A DNA stretch of 8,766 bases from JBBRGG01 sp038240875 (GTDB lineage Bacteria > Planctomycetota > Phycisphaerae > Phycisphaerales > UBA1924), in contig JBBRGG010000152.1 of NCBI GenBank assembly GCA_038240875.1, positions 1 to 8,766 of the forward strand. The letters run 5' to 3'. This document shows positions 1 to 5,300 of the stretch, one piece after another. Position 1 is the stretch's first letter. Every line of letters begins with the position of its first letter. A model generated the notes under the pieces. The model was given only the letters and a program-made list of their open reading frames with translations. It was not told the DNA's origin and ran no database searches. The translations under genes were made by a program, and so were the position numbers.

Positions 1-903
1 AAAGCACCCATCAAGCGAATCGCCCGCGTTTTTCAGCTCTTCGCTATCCCACCCATCCGCGCCGATCAACGGGATCTTGAGCCCAAGCTTTCGCGCCTGC
101 TTCGCAATGTTGACCACTTCCGTGTAATACCCAGGCACATATATGAAATCAACACCCGCCTCACGAATCGCCGACAACTGGGCAGCGAAATCGTTGTCGC
201 CATCTCCATACGCCTGCTGCACCAGCACCTTGCCGCCAAGCTTCTCATACGCCTCGATAAAGTTCTTGTTGAGCCCGCTCGAATACGCCTGTGCCCGGTT
301 GAACAACGTCGCGGCCTTGAGCTTCTTCAGGTTTTCCACCGCAAACTTCGCCCCGACATATCCCTGAAACTCATCTATATAACAAACGCGAAAAATCATG
401 TCGCCAATCGCCGTCACGTCCGCATTCGTGCTGCTCGGACTAATCATCGGCACGCCAAACTTCTGCGCCACCGGTCCGCCCGCCATCGACCGCGAGCTAG
501 CAACCTCGCCCAACAACGCCGTCACCTTGTCCTGCTGTACCAATCGCGTAACAACCGTTACAGTCTCTTGCTGCTTGCCCTGATTGTCGTAGGTGATGAG
601 CAATATTGGCCTGCCCCTCACGCCGCCCGCCGCGTTCCGCTCTTCAATCGCCAGCTTGATACCGTTATCTGTCGAAATGCCAAACGTGGCCTCGCTACCC
701 GTAAGCGACGCATAATGGCCGACCTTAATCGGTCCGGTCGTCACCGCCGGCGGCTTGGTGTCAGGCACCGACTTGCTCGCGCCCTTTTCGCAGCCAACAA
801 GTCCGAACACACTCACCGCCGCGAGAGCCATCGCGCCGAATAGACCTAGCGTACCCGTATTGCCAAATATGTACTTACGACCCATTCTGTTCATACAACC
901 CAT
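1..903 (-). CDS. Branched-chain amino-acid type ABC transporter substrate-binding lipoprotein (3' end outside window)
   Basis: This is the N-terminal 301 residues of a type I periplasmic binding protein of the Liv/Peripla_BP_6 family, which captures a small solute, often an amino acid, and delivers it to an ABC permease. The ATG at 903 is preceded by a strong AGGAG. Residues 11-37 form a lipoprotein signal with lipobox LVGC (Cys38, Glu39 at +2), so the mature protein should be membrane-anchored. Family hallmarks follow in order: LTG at 67-69, NAAGGVRGRPI at 90-100, TYDNQ around 104-108, PMISPSSTN at 152-160, FRVCYID at 171-177, YSSGLNKNF at 207-215 and YVPGYYTEV at 255-263. Such proteins usually have about 370-400 residues, so roughly the last quarter lies beyond position 1. 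No permease or ATPase gene is visible. The actual ligand cannot be told from the sequence. An alternative start is Met4. Confidence 0.95.
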   Translation of the reverse strand, partial: MGCMNRMGRKYIFGNTGTLGLFGAMALAAVSVFGLVGCEKGASKSVPDTKPPAVTTGPIKVGHYASLTGSEATFGISTDNGIKLAIEERNAAGGVRGRPILLITYDNQGKQQETVTVVTRLVQQDKVTALLGEVASSRSMAGGPVAQKFGVPMISPSSTNADVTAIGDMIFRVCYIDEFQGYVGAKFAVENLKKLKAATLFNRAQAYSSGLNKNFIEAYEKLGGKVLVQQAYGDGDNDFAAQLSAIREAGVDFIYVPGYYTEVVNIAKQARKLGLKIPLIGADGWDSEELKNAGDSLDGCF

Positions 904-910
904 TTTGCTG

Positions 911-915
911 CTCCT
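911..915 (-). promoter_or_regulatory. Shine-Dalgarno of the binding-protein gene
   Basis: On the minus strand AGGAG sits 7 nt before the ATG at 903. It fixes the start at residue 1 rather than at the later in-frame Met4 or Met7. Confidence 0.8.
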
Positions 916-954
916 CTGTGCTTGTTCGCGTGTCTGTTCGCGTGCGTGTGCTTG

Positions 955-983
955 CTTATGTGCTCGTTCGTATGCAAAGTCAA
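955..983 (-). promoter_or_regulatory. Candidate sigma-70 type promoter for the binding-protein gene
   Basis: Read on the minus strand, a TTGACT hexamer (983-978, 5 of 6 matches to the -35 consensus) is followed after exactly 17 nt by CATAAG (960-955, 4 of 6 matches to the -10 consensus). A start of transcription near 948 would give a leader of about 45 nt that contains the AGGAG. This is a consensus match only; planctomycete promoters are not well defined. Confidence 0.4.
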
Positions 984-1140
984 GTACCCGTCCGCCTTCA
1001 AGCTGATCCAGTCCAAAATCTAGTCCAAACCACGAAACCCTAATCTGCCCCAGGCAGACGCCAACTGAACTCTCACACGCCTTCACTTAACCACAGCGTA
1101 CTCGATCCGCGCCCGCTTCACCACTCCCCCACCGCCACCT

Positions 1141-1303
1141 GCCTTCTGTCTTTGCCTTATACGTTTCACTTGATGCCATGATGCCTTGATGCCTTCTTTG
1201 CTTCTTGCCGCCTTCAGCCTTTGCCTTCCCGATTACCTTTTACCTTTGCTTTCCCGAATGCCTGTTGCCGAATGCCGAATACCGTCTTTCCCCGAATACC
1301 GTC
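1141..1303. repeat. Low-complexity tract with short degenerate repeats
   Basis: The plus strand is rich in C and T. It holds several TGATGCC units (about 1171-1194), many TGCCTT and TTTGCCTT units, and four CCGAATRCC units at 1254-1262, 1268-1276, 1275-1283 and 1292-1300. Read on the minus strand, which is the coding strand of the flanking genes, the tract is purine-rich with AAGGCAAAGG words. These resemble the spacer DNA of the arrays near 5.0 and 8.0 kb, but the 25-nt hairpin core of those arrays is absent here. Confidence 0.6.
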
Positions 1304-1313
1304 CTCCCCCTCC

Positions 1314-2660
1314 TTACGTCGTCTTGATCCCCATCCTGCCCAGCAACCCCTCGAAGTGATCCAGCCCATAAAACTCAATCGTCACCCGCCCCTTGGTCCC
1401 CTTCTTGTCCGCCGCAATCACCACCTTCGTCCCTAATTGATGCCCGATCTGCCGCTCCAAATCGCGCAGCACCGCATGCCGAGGCGACGTTTCAACCTCA
1501 TCCTCCGAACCATCCAAATCTGGTATTCCTCGCCCCGCGGCGATCCTCTTCGCCCGATCTCTCGACACCGCTTCCAACTTCCGCACCGTCCACCCCTCTG
1601 CCGCCGCCTGCTTCGCCGTCAGTTCTCGCACCACGCTCGAAGGCATCGTCAACAACGCCTTGCCATGCCCCGTCGACAACAACCCTTTCGCCAACAACCT
1701 CGCAATCGACTCCTCGAGCTCCGTCAGCCGAATCAAGTTCGCAACGCTCGAACGCTCCATGCTCAATCGGTCGGCAATTTCCAAATGCGTCAACACAAAC
1801 CGGTCGCACAGCGTTTTCAACGCCCACGCACGATCCATCGCGTTCAAGTCTTCACGCTGGACATTCTCTATTAAGGCCCATTCCGCCGCGGTTTCATCAT
1901 CCAATTCGCGCACAATCGCAGGCACCGTCTCAAGCCCGGCACGCTTGGCCGCCCGCCACCGCCGCTCACCAACAACAAGCTCAAACACCCCGTCGGCACG
2001 CCTGCGAACGATAATCGGCTGCATCACCCCGGCTCGCGCAATCGATTCTGCCAGCCGTTGCAACGACACCTCATCCATCTCACGCCGTGGCTGAAACGGA
2101 CTCGGTACGATCGCCGAAATCAACAGCATGACCACTCCGCCCGCTCGAATCGTCGAAGCGGGTTCATCCGACTGAACTGGCTCTACTGGCTGAACTGCCT
2201 GAACTGGCTGAACTGCCGCAACCTCACTCGACGCAACCTCACTCGACGCAACCTGACTCGACGCAACCTGACTCGACGCAACCTGACTCGACGCAACCTG
2301 ACTAGCCGCCGACTTCAACGTGGCAGGTTCGGCCCCAGATGATTTAACCTTTATGGGTGTAATGTTTACATCCGTTTCGCTCGCGTCGGCGTCACCGCGC
2401 GAAGCCAATTCCTCTGCGTACGCAGATGAATTAAACGCAATAGGCTCACGAACAGGCACATCCACAGGCACCGCCACCGACACCTCAACACCGATCAAGC
2501 CCGACAATCCACGCCCAAGCCGCCGAATCTGTGGCTTGACTGTTCCAGCACCAGCTTGTGCCAGCTTTGCTTCAAGTACTTTAGTGCCACTTGTTGGCAC
2601 CGATCGTGAAGAGTCCGATGCTCTGTTTGACTTGGCTAGATTGTTTGGCTTGGTTGGCAT
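1314..2660 (-). CDS. parB: Chromosome-partitioning protein ParB with repeat-bearing linker
   Basis: ParB binds parS, loads as a CTP-dependent clamp, spreads on DNA and is moved by the ATPase ParA to segregate the chromosome. The start at 2660 is chosen because AGGAAA lies just upstream; a start 18 codons earlier (2714) is open but unsupported. Visible parts of the 448 residues: the ParA-contact motif LGRGL (48-52); a linker of about 125 residues with tandem VASSQ/VASSE units (118-148) and VQPV units (150-163); the N-terminal domain with ISAIVPSPFQPRR (181-193), GERRWRAAKRAG (231-242, nucleotide-binding box) and ENVQREDLNAMDRA (265-278); a helix-turn-helix near 290-312; GHGKALL (331-337); and a C-terminal dimerisation domain from about 394. 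Typical ParBs have about 280-300 residues, so the linker explains the excess. No parA is adjacent; the gene upstream is a divergent Nudix gene. Three parS sites lie 0.4-1.25 kb from its start. Confidence 0.96.
   Translation of the reverse strand: MPTKPNNLAKSNRASDSSRSVPTSGTKVLEAKLAQAGAGTVKPQIRRLGRGLSGLIGVEVSVAVPVDVPVREPIAFNSSAYAEELASRGDADASETDVNITPIKVKSSGAEPATLKSAASQVASSQVASSQVASSQVASSEVASSEVAAVQPVQAVQPVEPVQSDEPASTIRAGGVVMLLISAIVPSPFQPRREMDEVSLQRLAESIARAGVMQPIIVRRRADGVFELVVGERRWRAAKRAGLETVPAIVRELDDETAAEWALIENVQREDLNAMDRAWALKTLCDRFVLTHLEIADRLSMERSSVANLIRLTELEESIARLLAKGLLSTGHGKALLTMPSSVVRELTAKQAAAEGWTVRKLEAVSRDRAKRIAAGRGIPDLDGSEDEVETSPRHAVLRDLERQIGHQLGTKVVIAADKKGTKGRVTIEFYGLDHFEGLLGRMGIKTT
2221..2310 (-). 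repeat. 15-bp tandem repeat inside parB
   Basis: Six in-frame 15-bp units begin at 2221, 2236, 2251, 2266, 2281 and 2296. The first five match ACCTSACTCGACGCA and the sixth is degenerate at its end. On the coding strand each unit encodes five residues (VASSQ or VASSE). A single C/G difference switches Gln to Glu, and the two Glu units are the ones nearest the DNA-binding domain. A shorter degenerate CTGAACTG repeat at about 2171-2216 encodes the neighbouring VQPV/VEPV tract. Confidence 0.95.
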
Positions 2661-2664
2661 GACG

Positions 2665-2670
2665 TTTCCT
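2665..2670 (-). promoter_or_regulatory. Shine-Dalgarno deciding the parB start
   Basis: AGGAAA on the minus strand ends 4 nt before the ATG at 2660, with the AGGA core about 6 nt away. The alternative ATG at 2714 has no such motif, which favours the 448-residue product. Confidence 0.6.
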
Positions 2671-2760
2671 GCTTCACTATGAACATTTATTAGTGTATAA
2701 AAACCTCGCCGCATGATTCTTTAATCTCAGCGTGTGCACACACAATACCATCTCTGCGTC

Positions 2761-3378
2761 ATGACTTCCTCTGAAAGCACCCCCCACTCTTCGCAATCTA
2801 TCGAAACAATCGCGCGTGGCGTATTGATCCACGCCGGACACGTGCTCTTGTGCCAGGCGTTAGACTCGCAAGGCGAGCCCAAGTACGCCTATCTCCCAGG
2901 CGGCCACGTCGAGTTTGGCGAATCCGCCGCCGACGCGCTCGCGCGCGAATTTATTGAAGAAGCTGGTTTGGAAGTACAAGTTGGAGCGTGCATGCTGGTT
3001 GGAGAGAATCGCTTTACCCAGCCAAGCAAACACAAAAAAAGAACTTCAAAGAGCCGCCATGAGTACACGCTGGTGTTCCACGTGGAACACGTTGGCGAAC
3101 AGCCATCGGCGATTGCATCATCCCCCACCGTTTCACACGCTTCTTCACTCTCTGCTTTACCAGTCAAATCCACGCCGCCGCCGATTGCCAGCCTCGAACC
3201 TGATATCTCGTTTATCTGGGTACTACTAACTGATCTTTCGAGCATCACAGCTCAAACTTCGGGCTCGACAAAGCTTGATATTCGCCCCAACTCTCATGGC
3301 CAATGGCTGAGCACACACGCTGCGGCTCTTGCCCTAGGCGAACGGATCTCGATAGTGTTCCACGTGGAACACTCCTGA
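2761..3378 (+). CDS. Nudix hydrolase (MutT-like)
   Basis: The 205-residue product carries a complete Nudix box at residues 48-70 that fits GX5EX7REUXEEXGU: Gly48, Glu54, Arg62-Glu63, Glu66-Glu67, Gly69. These acidic residues bind the metal needed to cleave a nucleoside diphosphate linked to another group; the true substrate cannot be inferred. The fold begins near residue 16 (ETIARGVLIHAGHVLLCQ). A stretch rich in Ser, Pro and Ala (about 111-152) makes the second half longer than in small MutT proteins. I chose the ATG at 2761; a GTG at 2734 would add nine residues, and neither has a clear ribosome-binding site. The gene diverges from parB across a 100-bp gap. Two parS palindromes lie inside it, each read as VFHVEH (residues 105-110 and 199-204); the second occupies the last codons before Ser205 and the stop. 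Confidence 0.9.
   Translation: MTSSESTPHSSQSIETIARGVLIHAGHVLLCQALDSQGEPKYAYLPGGHVEFGESAADALAREFIEEAGLEVQVGACMLVGENRFTQPSKHKKRTSKSRHEYTLVFHVEHVGEQPSAIASSPTVSHASSLSALPVKSTPPPIASLEPDISFIWVLLTDLSSITAQTSGSTKLDIRPNSHGQWLSTHAAALALGERISIVFHVEHS
3074..3089. promoter_or_regulatory. parS: parS site 1 (ParB binding site)
   Basis: TGTTCCACGTGGAACA is a perfect palindrome that extends to 18 bp (3073-3090). It fits the conserved bacterial parS consensus TGTTNCACGTGNAACA, and the CC/GG variant is, from memory, the form used in Pseudomonas. It is inside the Nudix gene, about 0.4 kb from the parB start. Confidence 0.93.
3356..3371. promoter_or_regulatory. parS: parS site 2 (ParB binding site)
   Basis: The same 16-bp palindrome as site 1, here extending to a perfect 20-bp palindrome (3354-3373). 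It forms the last codons of the Nudix gene, just before the TGA at 3376. Confidence 0.93.
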
Positions 3379-3483
3379 GAATGGCCTCGCCGCCTTAATA
3401 CACCAGCATGTTAGTACCGAGGCTTTGATTAAGTCTTGCTTCGAGAACGCCGATCCTGCGGTACGTGCGCGATCGTGCCACGC

Positions 3484-3489
3484 GAGGAG
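3484..3489 (+). promoter_or_regulatory. Shine-Dalgarno deciding the kinase start
   Basis: GAGGAG lies 7 nt before the GTG at 3497. The upstream TTG at 3425, which would add 24 residues, has no comparable motif, so GTG is preferred. Confidence 0.7.
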
Positions 3490-3496
3490 TGGTCTC

Positions 3497-4555
3497 GTGC
3501 CTAAACGGCCTCGCAAACCCAAAGCAGAGACCAAAGGCATAGATTTCGCCAAGCAGCTTGATGCCGCAATTGAGCCATCACCAACAAGCCAGCACGCCTT
3601 GCCAAACCAGCAAGGCCAGCCAGATCTGTTTAATGAGCACATCCTTCGGCTCGCGAATCTGGGCGAGTTGCTCGCACTGGTCACACATGAAATCGCCAAT
3701 GTTCTTTCACCTGTTGGCACGTATGCACAGCTTGCAATGCGGCATCCAGAGGATCACGCTCTATCGACCAAGGCTTTGTCCAAAGCCGCTCTGGCGGTTG
3801 ATCGAGTTTCGCGGATTACCGATGCCGTCTTGTCGCTCAGTCGTCATGATGCATACAAGAGCGGCGTGGGGGGGTTAATCTTGGATGAAACGAGCGATGT
3901 TCCACGTGGAACACTTCGCGATCAAGCAAACGGCTGCGACGTAGCCTATTGCCTAGATCAAGCTTTAGAATGCATCGGGCGAGATCTTGCACGCGATGGC
4001 ATTATTCTGGTTCGGCAGATCGAACCGAACCTTCGTGTGCCCGCCGGGGCAATCGCACTTGAGCATGTGTTATTGAATTTGATTTTGAATGCCCGAAACT
4101 CACTTATTCGCGTGGGCGGCGGCACGATCGCCGTGCGGGCAAAGATTGACTTGTCGGCAACCAAACTTGGTTCGGCAGTGGAGGGATTCATCATTATAGA
4201 GGTCGAAGATGATGGCCTAGGTTTCGACGCGAAGGCAGAAACGAGTCACCGATCACTCGCGATCCAGTCGAATACGCTTAGCACAACGGTTCGGACACAT
4301 AGTAATACTAACAATACACAAACAAATAATCTTGCTGAGTCCGAATCTGCCAGGAATTGCACGCAAGGCCATCGCGGCACAGAACATAGTTACGATACTC
4401 GTCAATACCCACGTCAGGGAAGCGGGTGGGGACTTGTCGTTATCCAAAGATTGGCTTCGGCTATGGGAGCCCAGATCGAGATCTGGTCCAAGCCTGGCGA
4501 AGGTGCGCGATGCACGTTGCGGATACCTAGGGCTAGTTCGAAGCTCGCCGCATGA
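3497..4555 (+). CDS. Soluble sensor histidine kinase (HisKA-HATPase type)
   Basis: The 352-residue product contains a transmitter module. The H-box THEIANVLSPV carries the phospho-acceptor His64, followed by a helical dimerisation region to about residue 118. The ATPase domain has the N-box LLNLILNARNSL (192-203), the G1 box EDDGLGF (237-243) and the G2 box GSGWGL (308-313), ending in a typical GARCTLRIPR strand. It would autophosphorylate and pass phosphate to a response regulator, but none is encoded in the window. I see no membrane segment and no recognisable sensor domain in the basic N-terminus (MPKRPRKPK), so the kinase should be cytoplasmic. The ATP lid between G1 and G2 is about 65 residues and rich in Asn, Ser and Thr, much longer than usual, and lacks a clear F-box. 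parS site 3 is inside the gene. It follows the Nudix gene by 118 bp. Confidence 0.9.
   Translation: MPKRPRKPKAETKGIDFAKQLDAAIEPSPTSQHALPNQQGQPDLFNEHILRLANLGELLALVTHEIANVLSPVGTYAQLAMRHPEDHALSTKALSKAALAVDRVSRITDAVLSLSRHDAYKSGVGGLILDETSDVPRGTLRDQANGCDVAYCLDQALECIGRDLARDGIILVRQIEPNLRVPAGAIALEHVLLNLILNARNSLIRVGGGTIAVRAKIDLSATKLGSAVEGFIIIEVEDDGLGFDAKAETSHRSLAIQSNTLSTTVRTHSNTNNTQTNNLAESESARNCTQGHRGTEHSYDTRQYPRQGSGWGLVVIQRLASAMGAQIEIWSKPGEGARCTLRIPRASSKLAA
3898..3913. promoter_or_regulatory. parS: parS site 3 (ParB binding site)
   Basis: The third identical 16-bp palindrome TGTTCCACGTGGAACA, with no further symmetry outside it. It lies in the histidine kinase gene at codons 134-139 (D-V-P-R-G-T), in the linker between the phospho-acceptor and ATPase domains, where sequence freedom is high. 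The reading frame differs from that used at sites 1 and 2. Confidence 0.92.
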
Positions 4556-4971
4556 TGTGTTTGGCTCAAACACCGGAACTTGCCTGGTCGAAGATGCGTA
4601 CTTTTATTCGGCGTGCTTGGTTGTAGTGCGTGCATGGGTCTTTGGGAAGTGTCTTCTATTTGCTAGTTGTATGTTAGGTTATTTTGGTTGTGCGATACTA
4701 CAGAACAATAACCTGCGTGGCAGTGGTGCGAATACCGGGAAGGTTTTTGTGCTCGTTTGCGGGCTGGACGTATAGTTGTAGCAAGGACTTGCGTAGGTTT
4801 AACGAGGTTGGCTTCGGCTATAGGACTTCAATACCTCTACTCTGGGCAGTAGATGATTTGTGAAGCACGGTAGAAATTCGTACGTGCTTTCTGAGGTTTA
4901 GGAACGAGTGTACGAACTCTGCATGAACCTAGTTTGAACGTGTGAAGTGAAGGTGGAATGATAACCTATTT
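4556..4971. other. Gap after the kinase; no convincing gene
   Basis: All frames are short, or are open only as out-of-frame extensions of the kinase. A weak imperfect hairpin (arms GAAGCAC at 4862-4868 and GTGCTTT at 4884-4890) has no T-run and is a poor terminator candidate. The 14-mer TTGGCTTCGGCTAT at 4808-4821 repeats kinase DNA at 4450-4463, with weaker similarity on both sides, so part of this gap may be a decayed copy of the kinase 3' end. That reading is tentative. Confidence 0.5.
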
Positions 4972-5228
4972 GTGAGAGCAAGATACACGAAAGCAAAGGC
5001 AGCACCACGATTGAAGCAATCATGGTGGCACGAAGGCAAGACATACGAAGGCAAGACATACGAAGGCAAGATACACGAAAGCAAAGGCAGCACCACGATT
5101 GAAGCAATCATGGTGGTACGAAGACAAGATACACGAAGGCAAGATACACGAAGGCAAGATACACGAAGGCAAAGGCAGCACCACGATTGAAGCAATCATG
5201 GTGGCACGTAGACAAAGGCAACACGAAG
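4972..5228. repeat. Array A: nested tandem repeat, 88-bp period, three hairpin cores
   Basis: Three identical 25-nt cores at 5003-5027, 5091-5115 and 5179-5203 are spaced exactly 88 bp apart. Each core is an imperfect inverted repeat: CACCACGATTG, loop AAG, then CAATCATGGTG, with ten pairs and one C-A mismatch. Read on the minus strand that mismatch becomes a G-T wobble, so a minus-strand RNA would pair at all 11 positions. The 63-bp spacers are themselves built from 15-bp units of the type ACGAAGGCAAGATAC (for example 5030, 5045, 5060, and 5118, 5133, 5148), ending in an AAAGGCAG junction. The 88-bp period is not a multiple of three, which argues against coding. The same core recurs in array B. 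Confidence 0.95.
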
Positions 5229-5244
5229 AATTAGTCACGGAACG

Positions 5245-5288
5245 AAGCAAGTACAAGAAACTAATTACGAAAAAGCAAGTACGAGAAA
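5245..5288 (+). repeat. Direct repeat just upstream of the secreted EEP gene
   Basis: AAGCAAGTACAAGAAA at 5245-5260 recurs as AAGCAAGTACGAGAAA at 5273-5288 (15 of 16 identical, offset 28 bp). It ends 12 nt before the ATG at 5301. It could be a regulator site in the leader or another product of the local purine-rich repeat expansion. No good sigma-70 promoter or strong Shine-Dalgarno is evident here. Confidence 0.6.
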
Positions 5289-5300
5289 GAGAGCTTGACG

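Larger units (their letters stand above)
904..1313. other. Intergenic gap between parB and the binding-protein gene
   Basis: No convincing gene is present on either strand. The right half (about 1141-1303) is low-complexity DNA, listed separately. The left end carries the promoter and ribosome-binding site of the binding-protein gene. Between about 1000 and 1140 I see nothing recognisable, and there is no clear hairpin plus T-run terminator downstream of parB. Confidence 0.6.

Noticed and set aside
1437..2342. Long plus-strand frames opposite parB
   Set aside because: They are antisense shadows of a GC-rich gene with arginine/serine-rich products, while the minus strand encodes an unmistakable ParB.
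2732..2741. GTGTGCACAC palindrome in the parB/Nudix divergent gap as an operator
   Set aside because: A single 10-bp palindrome inside an alternating GT/AC tract is weak, with no second copy.
2661..2760. Replication origin in the divergent gap
   Set aside because: Only 100 bp with some AT-richness and no DnaA-box matches. The skew switch suggests an origin may be near but does not place it here.
4332..4775. 147-codon plus-strand frame overlapping the kinase 3' end
   Set aside because: The first half is an out-of-frame reading of the kinase G2 region. The rest has no recognisable domain or ribosome-binding site.
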